Source: CAZPKH01 sp964407165 (GTDB taxonomy: Bacteria > Bacteroidota > Bacteroidia > Bacteroidales > Muribaculaceae). Taken from it: a stretch of 34,494 nucleotides of DNA. The translations under genes and the position numbers were made by a program. Shown in pieces: positions 15,153-23,932 of this stretch; position 1 is the first letter of the stretch, and each line of letters opens with the position of its first letter. The notes beneath the pieces are model-generated. The model did no database searches, had not been told where the DNA came from, and was given only the letters and a program-made list of their open reading frames with translations. Location: assembly GCA_964407165.1 (NCBI GenBank), contig CAYOUJ010000026.1, forward strand, positions 1 to 34,494, read 5' to 3'.

Positions 15153-17234
15153 GTGGCGAAAAACAAGCGCAAATATTCAGTGATGCTACGATATGCAGTG
15201 GTGCTCCTGGTGATGATCATCTTCTCGGTGGCCATCGCCCACAAGCTGTATATCAACACCATCCGCGACGCCAAGGCTCTTAACGACCGCGTCGAGCGCG
15301 ACTTCTCGGAGCGGGGCGTACTCGCCCCCGTCCGCGGCGACATCCTCGCCGACGACGGCACCGTGCTTGCCACCAACATGCAGTTTTACCGCATATCCAT
15401 CGACTTCTCAGGTGACGCCTTCGCCGACGACTCACTGCGCAAATACCTCGAGCCGTTGGTCGACTCCCTGACCATACACTTCCCCCACAAGACCCGCGCA
15501 CAGTGGCGCGAAGACTTCACTTCGCAGCTCGACAAGCCTAAGGCCGAGCGCAAGAGCAACTACACGCTGATGCGCCGCGCCAGCTACGCCGACTACGTGC
15601 GCCTGCGCTCATTCCCCTTCCTCAACGCCAAAAACCGCTACCGCTGCGGCATTCGCAAGGATGAATACACCCGCCGCGTATACCCCTACGGAAAGATGGC
15701 ACGCCGCTCCATCGGCATAGTCACCCAGGACTCCGTCTCGCAGGAATGGCACGGCTTGTGGGGCCTCGAGCGCTCGCTCGACAAGAGCCTGTACGGCATC
15801 CCCGGCGTCACCAAGAAGATACCCCTGACACGCCGCGTGGAGGAGTGGACAGAGCACCCGGCAGTCAACGGCTACCACATCACCACCACCATCGACGTCA
15901 ACATCCAGGAGATGGTCGACGAAGAGCTCTCGCGCGGCCTCGAGTTCTGCGCCGCCGACTGGGGCGTGGCCATACTCATGGACGTCCGCACCGGCGACAT
16001 CAAGGCCATTGCCAACCTCGAGCGCAACAGCGCCGGCCAGTACATCGAGTCGCTCAACCACGCCGTCATGCGCTACGAGCCCGGCTCGGTGGTGAAAGTG
16101 CTCTCCATGGCCATAGCCCTCGAGGACGGCATTGTAAACGAAAACTCCTCCATCGAGACCGGCGCAGTCTGGAAATATTGCGGCTACGACATCACCGACA
16201 CCCACGTCAGCGCCACCAAGACACCCCGTGAGATCATCAGCGGCTCGTCAAACATAGGCATGGCCAAGATTATCACCTCCCACTACGGCAAGAAGCCCTC
16301 GGCCTGGCACGAGCGCCTGGCCTCGATAGGCCTCTTCGAGCCGATGAACAGCGGCATCGCCGGCGAGACCAACCCGTTAGTGGCACAGCTGAAGGATGAC
16401 AAGGGGGGGCGCCTCACCCTCTCTCGACAGGCATACGGATACGCCACCGAGTTCTCGCCCCTATGGACCCTGAGCATCTACAACGCCATCGCCAACGGCG
16501 GCCGCTTCGTCCGCCCGCGCCTGGTCACCAAATACACCCGCGACGGCGTCGACTCCGTGGTCCCCGTCAGCTATATCCGCGACCGTCTCTGCTCCGCCGA
16601 CCACGCCCGGATGATGCGCGAGTGGATAGCCGACGTGGTCGACGACCCCCACGGCACCGCCCACAGCCTGCGCAGCGACCTGGTGCACCTGGCGGGCAAG
16701 ACGGGCACGTGCTACCTCATCGACCCTGAGACGCGCCAGTATATCAAGGGAAGCAAGCGACTGACATTCTGCGGGTTCTATCCTGCTGAAAATCCCGTCT
16801 ACTCATGCATCGTGGTGGTCAACCACCCCACGGAGAACGCCTTCGGGGCCGCCAGCACCTCCGGCAACATCTTCCGCTCCATAGCCCACAAGCTCTATGC
16901 CCGCGGCCTGCTCAACAACGCCTCAGACTACTGCCTGAACGCCAACGAGGGCACCGTGCCCACGCTATACTCCTCGCTGCTGGGCGGCCGCAACGCCGAC
17001 CTGCGCCGCCTCTTCAACATCAAGGGCACCCCCACGGCGCTGCCCAAGCCCAGGCAGGTGCAGGCCGGAGTGCCTGACGTGACAGGCCTGAGCGTCCGTG
17101 AGGCCGTCTTGCGCCTCGAGAGCGCAGGCCTCAACGTCACCGCCACCGGCGTGGGCCGCGTCACCGCCCAGGCCCCCGCCGCCGGCGCATCATACCGCCG
17201 CGGCCAAAAAGTGGCCCTCACCCTAAAACCTTGA
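15153..17234 (+). CDS. ftsI: Septal peptidoglycan transpeptidase FtsI (class B PBP with PASTA tail)
   Basis: A 693-residue inner-membrane D,D-transpeptidase that cross-links septal peptidoglycan with FtsW. There is one membrane anchor at residues 13-30, a PBP dimerisation domain (RGDILADDGTVLATN at 61-75) and the transpeptidase domain with Ser312 in PGSVVK, the SSN motif at 365-367 and KTG at 516-518; all active-site motifs are intact. Residues about 640-693 form a single PASTA domain (VPDVTGLSVREAVLRLESAG), usual in Bacteroidota FtsI and absent from E. coli. The start is GTG 15153, 19 bases after ftsL. The sequence gives no sign of altered beta-lactam binding motifs. Confidence 0.95.
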   Translation: MAKNKRKYSVMLRYAVVLLVMIIFSVAIAHKLYINTIRDAKALNDRVERDFSERGVLAPVRGDILADDGTVLATNMQFYRISIDFSGDAFADDSLRKYLEPLVDSLTIHFPHKTRAQWREDFTSQLDKPKAERKSNYTLMRRASYADYVRLRSFPFLNAKNRYRCGIRKDEYTRRVYPYGKMARRSIGIVTQDSVSQEWHGLWGLERSLDKSLYGIPGVTKKIPLTRRVEEWTEHPAVNGYHITTTIDVNIQEMVDEELSRGLEFCAADWGVAILMDVRTGDIKAIANLERNSAGQYIESLNHAVMRYEPGSVVKVLSMAIALEDGIVNENSSIETGAVWKYCGYDITDTHVSATKTPREIISGSSNIGMAKIITSHYGKKPSAWHERLASIGLFEPMNSGIAGETNPLVAQLKDDKGGRLTLSRQAYGYATEFSPLWTLSIYNAIANGGRFVRPRLVTKYTRDGVDSVVPVSYIRDRLCSADHARMMREWIADVVDDPHGTAHSLRSDLVHLAGKTGTCYLIDPETRQYIKGSKRLTFCGFYPAENPVYSCIVVVNHPTENAFGAASTSGNIFRSIAHKLYARGLLNNASDYCLNANEGTVPTLYSSLLGGRNADLRRLFNIKGTPTALPKPRQVQAGVPDVTGLSVREAVLRLESAGLNVTATGVGRVTAQAPAAGASYRRGQKVALTLKP

Positions 17235-17246
17235 AAAACAAACCAC

Positions 17247-17281
17247 AAGTTATCAACTATAAACTATAAGTTATAAACTAA
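17247..17281 (+). repeat. Heptamer array upstream of murE
   Basis: Five consecutive 7-mers, consensus AAACTAT with AAGTTAT variants. The array ends one base before the murE ATG. The same unit recurs upstream of murG (22811-22838). Confidence 0.85.
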
Positions 17282-17282
17282 C

Positions 17283-18731
17283 ATGACCCTCGAGCACCTA
17301 ATATCAGACATCTCCATCGAAGAGATCATCGGCGAGCCCCGCCGCGACATCACCGCCGTGGAGAGCGACTCACGCCGCGTGGCACCCGGCGCACTCTTCG
17401 TGGCCACCCGTGGCACGGCCGTCGACGGCCACTCGTTCATACCCAAGGCCGTGGAGGCCGGCGCCGCCGCCATCGTCTGCGAGGAGTTCCCCGCCATGCT
17501 CGAGACCGGCGTCACTTACGTGCGCGTCCCCAACAGCGCCGTGGCCCTGGGCTACCTCGCCTCGCAGTGGTACGGCAACCCCTCGCGCCGTCTGAAACTC
17601 GTCGGCGTCACCGGCACCAACGGCAAGACCACCACCGCGACACTCATCTACGAGATGGCGCGGCTGATGGGCTACAAGGCCGGACTGCTCAGTACCGTCT
17701 GCAACTTCGTCGACACCCGCCGCGTGGCCGCCGAGCACACCACCCCCGACCCCCTCACCCTCAACCGCCTGCTCGCCGAGATGGTGGAAGCCGGATGCAC
17801 CTACGCCGCCATGGAGGTCAGCTCGCACGCCGCCCACCAGCACCGCATAGCCGGACTGCACTTCGCCGGAGCCGTCTTCTCAAACCTCACCCGCGACCAC
17901 CTCGACTACCACAAGACCTTCGAGGCTTACATAGCCGCCAAGAAGTCGTTCTTCGACATGCTCCCCGCCGAGGCGTTCGCCCTGACCAACCTTGACGACA
18001 AAAACGGCCCGGTGATGCTGCAGAATACCCGCGCCCGCCGGTATACCTACTCATTGCGCACCGAGGCCGACTTCTGCGGCCGCATCATAGAGGACCGCCT
18101 CGACGGCACCCTGCTCAGCCTCAACGGCCACGAGGTGGAGACCATGTTCGCCGGCCGCTTCAACGCCTACAACCTCACCGCCGTCTACGGCGCCTGCTGC
18201 CTGCTGGGGTGGGACCACGACGAGGTGCTGCGCAACATGAGCCAGCTGGTGCCCGTGGCAGGCCGTTTCCAGGCCGTGCACTCGCCCAAGGGGTTCACAG
18301 CCATCGTCGACTACGCCCACACCCCCGACGCGGTGGTCAACGTGCTCAACACCATCCGCGAGGTCATCGGCACCTCCGGCCGCATCATCACCGTCGTAGG
18401 CGCCGGCGGCAACCGCGACAAGGGCAAGCGCCCCATCATGGCCCGCGAGGCCCAGCAGCGCTCCGACATGCTCATACTCACCTCCGACAACCCCCGATTC
18501 GAGGAGCCGGCAGAGATCATCCGCGACATGGAGGCCGGCCTGCAGGAGCCCCGCGACGGCGTGCTCACCAACGTCGACCGCCGCGAGGCCATACGCACCG
18601 CCGTGGCCCTGGCGCGCAAGGGCGACGTCATACTCATCGCCGGCAAGGGCCACGAAGACTATCAAGAGATACGCGGCGTCAAGCACCACTTCGACGACCG
18701 CGAGGTGGTGCTCGAGCTGATGAAAGCCTGA
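17283..18731 (+). CDS. murE: UDP-MurNAc-tripeptide synthetase MurE (meso-diaminopimelate type)
   Basis: A 482-residue cytoplasmic Mur ligase that adds the third peptide residue to UDP-MurNAc-L-Ala-D-Glu using ATP. Domain 1 (VESDSRRVAPGALFVA) binds the uridine part, the P-loop is GVTGTNGKTTTA (residues about 107-118), and the C-terminal domain carries DNPR at 402-405. DNPR is the signature of ligases that select meso-diaminopimelate, so the peptidoglycan should be of the DAP type. ATG 17283 follows the heptamer array. mraY starts 40 bases after the stop. Confidence 0.97.
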   Translation: MTLEHLISDISIEEIIGEPRRDITAVESDSRRVAPGALFVATRGTAVDGHSFIPKAVEAGAAAIVCEEFPAMLETGVTYVRVPNSAVALGYLASQWYGNPSRRLKLVGVTGTNGKTTTATLIYEMARLMGYKAGLLSTVCNFVDTRRVAAEHTTPDPLTLNRLLAEMVEAGCTYAAMEVSSHAAHQHRIAGLHFAGAVFSNLTRDHLDYHKTFEAYIAAKKSFFDMLPAEAFALTNLDDKNGPVMLQNTRARRYTYSLRTEADFCGRIIEDRLDGTLLSLNGHEVETMFAGRFNAYNLTAVYGACCLLGWDHDEVLRNMSQLVPVAGRFQAVHSPKGFTAIVDYAHTPDAVVNVLNTIREVIGTSGRIITVVGAGGNRDKGKRPIMAREAQQRSDMLILTSDNPRFEEPAEIIRDMEAGLQEPRDGVLTNVDRREAIRTAVALARKGDVILIAGKGHEDYQEIRGVKHHFDDREVVLELMKA

Positions 18732-18771
18732 ATATCAAAAAGAAGACGCATAGACATTCCAGATATTTGCA

Positions 18772-20034
18772 ATGCTTTACTATCTGTTTGAACAACTGCA
18801 AGAATACGACATCCCGGGCGTGCGACTGATGGATTACCTGACGTTCCGCTCCGGCGTGGCGCTTCTGCTGTCGCTATTCATCACCCTCGTCTGGGGCCGC
18901 AAGCTCATCGACCGCCTGCAGCTGATGCAGGTGGGCGAGATAGTGCGCGACCTGGGCCTGGAGGGGCAGATGCAGAAGAAGGGCACCCCCACTATGGGCG
19001 GCGTCATCATCATCGTGGCCACGCTCATCCCGTGCCTGCTGCTGGGCAACCTCACCAACGTCTACATGCTGCTGATGATAGTCGCCACCCTCTGGCTCGG
19101 CACCCTCGGATTCATGGACGACTACCTCAAGATCAAGCGCCACAACAAAGACGGCATGAAGGGCAAGTTCAAGATCGTCGGCCAGGTGGGCATAGGGCTT
19201 ATCGTCGGCCTGACCATGTACGCCTCACCCTCCATCACTATCCGCGAGAACGTGGAGACCCCCTCGGTCGACGGCACCGAGACCGTCATCACTTACATGC
19301 CTGAGAACGTCAAGACCACGCAGACCACCATCCCGTTCGTCAAGAACAACAACTTTGACTACGCCGCTCTCACCTCGTGGATGGGCGACTACGCGCAGGC
19401 CGGCGGCTGGGTGGTGTTCATCCTGGTGTGCATCTTCGTCATCACCGCCACCTCCAACGGCGCCAACCTCACCGACGGCCTCGACGGACTCTGCACCGGC
19501 GTCAGCGCCATCATCGCCGTGGCGCTCATACTCATGGCATACCTGGGCGGCAACATCATCTACGCCCAATACCTTAATATAATGTATGTCCCCGGCAGCT
19601 CAGAGCTGGTGGTATACATCGCCGCGTTCATCGGCGCCCTCATCGGCTTCCTGTGGTACAACACCTTCCCGGCGCAGGTGTTCATGGGCGACACCGGCAG
19701 CCTCACCATCGGCGGCGTGGTGGCCATTCTGGCCATACTCATGCGCAAGGAGCTGCTAATACCCATCCTCTGCGCCATCTACTTCGTCGAAGACCTCTCG
19801 GTGATGCTCCAGGTGGGCTACTTCAAATATTCAAAGAAGCGCACGGGCGAGGGACGCCGCATCTTCAAGATGACCCCCCTGCACCACCACTTCCAGAAGC
19901 CCGGTAACGCCGGCATCAACGCCATCCTCCAGAAGCCTTACACCGCTATCCCCGAGTCGAAGATAGTCACCCGCTTCTGGATCATCGGCATCTTCCTGGC
20001 TGTTATCACCTTTGTTACACTCAAAATACGCTAA
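18772..20034 (+). CDS. mraY: Phospho-MurNAc-pentapeptide transferase MraY
   Basis: A 420-residue polytopic membrane enzyme that moves phospho-MurNAc-pentapeptide from UDP to undecaprenyl phosphate, making lipid I. Catalytic and signature motifs are intact: FMDDYLKIKR, NGANLTDGLDGL, FMGDTGSL and TPLHHHFQKPG. It is about 60 residues longer than the E. coli enzyme because of an extra polar segment at about residues 160-210 (from ENVETPSVDGTE to NNNFDYAALTSW). That extension is usual in Bacteroidota and probably extracytoplasmic. The spacing to murD is 6 bases, so they are tightly co-transcribed. Confidence 0.97.
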   Translation: MLYYLFEQLQEYDIPGVRLMDYLTFRSGVALLLSLFITLVWGRKLIDRLQLMQVGEIVRDLGLEGQMQKKGTPTMGGVIIIVATLIPCLLLGNLTNVYMLLMIVATLWLGTLGFMDDYLKIKRHNKDGMKGKFKIVGQVGIGLIVGLTMYASPSITIRENVETPSVDGTETVITYMPENVKTTQTTIPFVKNNNFDYAALTSWMGDYAQAGGWVVFILVCIFVITATSNGANLTDGLDGLCTGVSAIIAVALILMAYLGGNIIYAQYLNIMYVPGSSELVVYIAAFIGALIGFLWYNTFPAQVFMGDTGSLTIGGVVAILAILMRKELLIPILCAIYFVEDLSVMLQVGYFKYSKKRTGEGRRIFKMTPLHHHFQKPGNAGINAILQKPYTAIPESKIVTRFWIIGIFLAVITFVTLKIR

Positions 20035-20040
20035 AGCACT

Positions 20041-21396
20041 ATGAAACGACTCGTGATACTCGGCGGAGGGGAGAGCGGCGTGGGCGCCGCCATCCTCGGC
20101 AAAGACAAGGGGATGGACGTCTTCCTGACCGACTCCGGCCGCCTGTCGCCGCACTACCGCCAGATGCTCGAAACGGAGGGGATACCATACGAAGAGGGCG
20201 GCCACACCCTCGAGCGCATCATCGACGCCGACGAGGTGGTCAAGAGTCCCGGCGTCCCCCCCACGGCACCCGTGGTGCAGGCCGTCGCCGCCAAAAACAT
20301 CCCCGTCATCTCAGAGATTGAGCTGGCAGCGCGATACACCGACGCCAAGATGGTGTGCATCACCGGCTCTAACGGCAAGACAACCACCACCCTGCTGACC
20401 TACCATATACTCCGCCGCGCCGGCATCAACGTCGGACTCGCCGGCAACGTCGGCCGCTCGATGGCACTGCAGGTGGCCCGCGACCGTCACGACGTCTATG
20501 TAATCGAGCTGTCGAGCTTCCAGCTGGAAAACATGTACCAGTTCAAGGCCAACATCGCCGTGATGCTCAACATCACCCCCGACCACCTCGACCGATACGA
20601 CCACAAGATGGAGAACTACGTCAACGCCAAATTCCGCATCCTGCAGAACCAGACGGCGCAAGACGCATTCATATTCTGGAAAGACGATCCCGTCATCAAG
20701 GCCAAGCTCGCCACCGTCACCCCCGGGGCCACCATGTACCCCTTCAGCGAGCATTACTCCGACGACCTGGCGGCGTGGCTCGACGACCGCGACGGCACCG
20801 TGCACTTCCGCACCCCCGACGTGTCGTTCGACATGCCCCGCGCCGACCTCTCGCTCGCCGGCAAGCACAACCTCTACAACAGCATGGCCGCCGGCCTGTC
20901 GGCCTGCCTGCTCGACGTCGACGACGCCGCCATCCGCAGCGCCCTGAGCGACTTCGAGGGCGTCGAGCACCGCCTCGAGCCGGTATGCACTGCCGGGGGC
21001 GTCCGCTGGATCAACGACTCCAAGGCCACCAACGTAAACTCCACCTGGTATGCCCTCGAGAGCATGCCCGACTCCCGCACCACCGTGCTCATACTCGGCG
21101 GCAAGGACAAGGGCAACGACTACACCGAGATACTCCCCCTGGTCCGCCGCAAGGTAAAGGCCATCGTGGCAATGGGCGTAGACAATCGGAAGATACTCGA
21201 CTTTTTCGCCGAAGACGTCCCCGTAATCGCCGACACCCACTCGCTCGACGACGCTGTCGACGCCTGCCGGCACCTGTCGGCCGAGGGCGACACCGTGCTG
21301 CTCTCGCCCTGCTGCGCAAGCTTCGACCTCTTCCACAGCTACGAGGAGCGCGGCCGCATGTTCAAGGACCGCGTCCGCGCCGTCACCAACGCCTGA
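20041..21396 (+). CDS. murD: UDP-MurNAc-L-Ala:D-Glu ligase MurD
   Basis: A 451-residue cytoplasmic Mur ligase that adds D-glutamate to UDP-MurNAc-L-alanine. The N-terminal Rossmann fold (RLVILGGGESGVGAAIL), the P-loop ITGSNGKTTTTLLT (residues about 107-120), the NITPDHLDRYD segment with the carbamylated-lysine region after it, and the C-terminal INDSKATNVNST are all present. Its length is normal. It lies 6 bases after mraY and 13 bases before ftsW. Confidence 0.97.
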   Translation: MKRLVILGGGESGVGAAILGKDKGMDVFLTDSGRLSPHYRQMLETEGIPYEEGGHTLERIIDADEVVKSPGVPPTAPVVQAVAAKNIPVISEIELAARYTDAKMVCITGSNGKTTTTLLTYHILRRAGINVGLAGNVGRSMALQVARDRHDVYVIELSSFQLENMYQFKANIAVMLNITPDHLDRYDHKMENYVNAKFRILQNQTAQDAFIFWKDDPVIKAKLATVTPGATMYPFSEHYSDDLAAWLDDRDGTVHFRTPDVSFDMPRADLSLAGKHNLYNSMAAGLSACLLDVDDAAIRSALSDFEGVEHRLEPVCTAGGVRWINDSKATNVNSTWYALESMPDSRTTVLILGGKDKGNDYTEILPLVRRKVKAIVAMGVDNRKILDFFAEDVPVIADTHSLDDAVDACRHLSAEGDTVLLSPCCASFDLFHSYEERGRMFKDRVRAVTNA

Positions 21397-21409
21397 CACA
21401 TCTATATAA

Positions 21410-22729
21410 ATGGAAGCTATTTCAACTGACATAAAAGTCGCAGAGGAGCGCGCAACCGCGGCGGCGCCCGTTGCCGAGAAGCAGCGCACACCGCTCATCG
21501 GTGGCGACAAGCACATCTGGGGCATCTACATCACCCTGTGCATCCTCTCCATCGTCGAGCTGTACAGCGCCTCGTCACGCGAGGTGGCAAACGCCTCCGC
21601 CGCAGGTGTCTACATGCCCCTGCTCCGCCACGTCGGACTGCTCGGCGTGGGATTCGGCGTGCTCCTATTTTTCCAGCGCATCCACTACAGCAAGATGGTC
21701 AAGTGGATACCCCTCTTCTTCCTCCTCTGCCTCGGCATGCTCGTCTACGGCATGTTCTTCGGCGAGAACATCAACGGCGCCACTCGCTCGTTCACGTTCA
21801 TTATCTCCATACAGCCCGCCGAGTTCATCAAGATAGCCTGCGTGGCCGGCATCGCCCTGGTGCTGGCCATCACGCAGAGCGGCGACAACCGCATGCGTCG
21901 CCGGGGCCTGTGGATATGCCTCGGATTCATCGCCGTCATCGGCGCCATGCTGCTGCGCGACGGCATGACCAACACTGCCATAGTCATGGCCATCTGCCTG
22001 GCAATGATGCTAATAGGCGGCATCCGCATCAAGCACTTCATAATACTGCTCGTGTCGTTTGCACTGCTCATCGCCGCCGGAGTCTTCACCATCAAGATCA
22101 TGGCCGACCACGGCATCTCCCTGGGCCGCATGGAGACCTGGATAGCCCGCGTCACCGACTTCTCGGAAGAGCTGCCCGTGGCCGAGACACCGGTTACGGC
22201 CGACAACCAGCAGCGCATGTACTCATACATGGCCCAGGCAAACGGCGGCGCCCTCGGCGTCTTCCCCGGCAACTCCCGCGAGACCACCCGCCTGCCGCTC
22301 GCCTTCTCTGACTTCATATACTCAATCATAGTCGAAGACATGGGCATGGCCGGCGGACTCTTCGTCCTCGTCCTGTTCCTATGGCTGCTGGCACGCGCCA
22401 GCGGGGTGGCCTCGGCTTGCCAGAACACTTTCGCGGCCGTGCTTGTCCTGGGCATGGCGGCCATGATAGTCACCCAGGCGCTGGTGCACATCGCCATCAA
22501 CGTCGGGCTCATGCCCGTCACGGGCCAGCCGCTGCCGATGATTTCAAAGGGCGGCTCGTCGATAATAGTCACCTCCATGGCCTTCGGCGTGATGCTGTCG
22601 GTGAGCCGTTACGGAGTGGTTCCCGGCAAGCGCAAGCGCCGCAAGGGCAAAGCGGCCGACGAGCCGGAGGCCGACCCCGACAACGGCCTTCCCGACATGC
22701 TCCGCACAGCCAACCCCTCCCGCCTCTAA
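21410..22729 (+). CDS. ftsW: SEDS-family septal glycosyltransferase FtsW
   Basis: A 439-residue membrane protein with about ten helices that polymerises lipid II at the septum as the partner of FtsI. The first 40 residues are a polar cytoplasmic tail. The SEDS signatures SIQPAEFIKI, AFSDFIYSIIVEDMG and PMISKGGSSII are intact. The C-terminus is a basic then acidic tail (KRKRRKGKAADEPEADPDNG). The gene follows murD closely and is followed by a 111-base repeat-filled spacer before murG. Confidence 0.96.
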   Translation: MEAISTDIKVAEERATAAAPVAEKQRTPLIGGDKHIWGIYITLCILSIVELYSASSREVANASAAGVYMPLLRHVGLLGVGFGVLLFFQRIHYSKMVKWIPLFFLLCLGMLVYGMFFGENINGATRSFTFIISIQPAEFIKIACVAGIALVLAITQSGDNRMRRRGLWICLGFIAVIGAMLLRDGMTNTAIVMAICLAMMLIGGIRIKHFIILLVSFALLIAAGVFTIKIMADHGISLGRMETWIARVTDFSEELPVAETPVTADNQQRMYSYMAQANGGALGVFPGNSRETTRLPLAFSDFIYSIIVEDMGMAGGLFVLVLFLWLLARASGVASACQNTFAAVLVLGMAAMIVTQALVHIAINVGLMPVTGQPLPMISKGGSSIIVTSMAFGVMLSVSRYGVVPGKRKRRKGKAADEPEADPDNGLPDMLRTANPSRL

Positions 22730-22738
22730 CCCCCAAGG

Positions 22739-22838
22739 CTTTTAATCTTTAATCCTTTAAATCTTTAAAATCTTAAAGCTTTAAAACTTTAAAGCCCTAA
22801 AACTAAAAACTATAAACTATAAACTATAAGTTATAAAC
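22739..22838 (+). repeat. Abutting 8-mer and 7-mer arrays upstream of murG
   Basis: Nine 8-mers, consensus CTTTAAAA-like, at 22739-22810 are followed without a break by four 7-mers, consensus TATAAAC, at 22811-22838. The ATG of murG is 2 bases later. This is the longest array tract in the window. Confidence 0.85.
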
Positions 22839-22840
22839 TA

Positions 22841-23932
22841 ATGCGTATCCTCATCAGCGGCGGTGGCACCGGCGGCCACATTTTCCCCGCACTCTCCATA
22901 GCCCATGCCGTCAGGCGGCGTCACCCCGACGCCGACGTGCTCTTTGTCGGCGCCGAAGGGCGCATGGAGATGGAGCGCGTCCCCGCGGCCGGCTATCGCA
23001 TCGAGGGCCTCCCCGTCGCCGGATTCGACCGCAAGCGCCTGTGGCGCAACTTCGCCGTGCTGCTCAAGCTCATGCGGAGCATGCGCAAGGCCACGCGCAT
23101 ACTCCGCGACTTCCGGCCCGACATCGCCGTCGGTGTCGGCGGCTACGCCTCCGGCCCGATGCTCAAGGAGGCGCAGAAACGCGGCGTGCCTACTCTCATC
23201 CAGGAGCAGAACTCATACGCCGGCGTCACCAACAAGTTGCTCTCCAAAAAGGCCGACGTGATATGCACCGCCTACCAAGGGCTCGAGCGTTTCTTCCCCG
23301 CCGGCAAGATCGCCGTCACCGGCAACCCCGTGCGCAAGGCCCTGTTTGAGTGCACCCTCACCCCCGCGCAGGCCAAGGAGCAGCTGGGCTTCGACCCCAA
23401 GCGGCCTCTGGTGCTCGTGGTAGGCGGCAGCCTCGGCGCCCGCACCATCAACGAGGCCACGGCCCGCTCGCTGACAGCCATGCTCGATGCCGGCGCATCC
23501 GTGCTCTGGCAGTCAGGCAAGCTCTACGCCGACGAGTGCAGCGCCATCGCGCATGACATCCCGCGAGTGAAGGCCACCCCGTTCATCTCCGACATGGCAA
23601 CGGCCTACCGCGCCGCCGACCTCGTGGTCGCCCGCGCAGGCGCTTGCACCATCTCCGAGCTGCAGCTGCTCGGCCTCCCCGTCATACTCGTCCCGTCGCC
23701 CAACGTCGCCGAAGACCACCAGCGCAAGAACGCCCAGGCCCTGGTCGACCGTGACGCCGCCGTGATGATACTCGACGCCGACGCCCGCGACCGCCTCGCC
23801 GACACCGTCACCGCGCTGCTCGCAGACCCCAAGCGCCGCGCCGCCCTCTCCGCCAACATCAAGAAGATGGCCCTCCCCGACGCCGACGAGAAAATCGCCG
23901 ACCGCATCGACGAATTAACCAACCGAAAGTGA
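22841..23932 (+). CDS. murG: Lipid II synthase MurG
   Basis: A 363-residue peripheral membrane GT28 glycosyltransferase that adds GlcNAc to lipid I on the inner face of the membrane. The glycine loops ISGGGTGGHIFPAL (N-terminus), GVGGYASGP and VVGGSLGARTIN, and the acceptor region ARAGACTISELQLLGLP with Glu in the conserved place, are visible. Its stop overlaps the GTG of murC by 4 bases (GTGA), so translation is coupled. Confidence 0.97.
   Translation: MRILISGGGTGGHIFPALSIAHAVRRRHPDADVLFVGAEGRMEMERVPAAGYRIEGLPVAGFDRKRLWRNFAVLLKLMRSMRKATRILRDFRPDIAVGVGGYASGPMLKEAQKRGVPTLIQEQNSYAGVTNKLLSKKADVICTAYQGLERFFPAGKIAVTGNPVRKALFECTLTPAQAKEQLGFDPKRPLVLVVGGSLGARTINEATARSLTAMLDAGASVLWQSGKLYADECSAIAHDIPRVKATPFISDMATAYRAADLVVARAGACTISELQLLGLPVILVPSPNVAEDHQRKNAQALVDRDAAVMILDADARDRLADTVTALLADPKRRAALSANIKKMALPDADEKIADRIDELTNRK

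Noticed and set aside
15310..15340. Another copy of the GAGCGGGGC palindrome, in ftsI
   Set aside because: The similarity is short and the residues (RGVLAPVRGDI) are the conserved PBP segment itself, so no insertion is needed to explain it.
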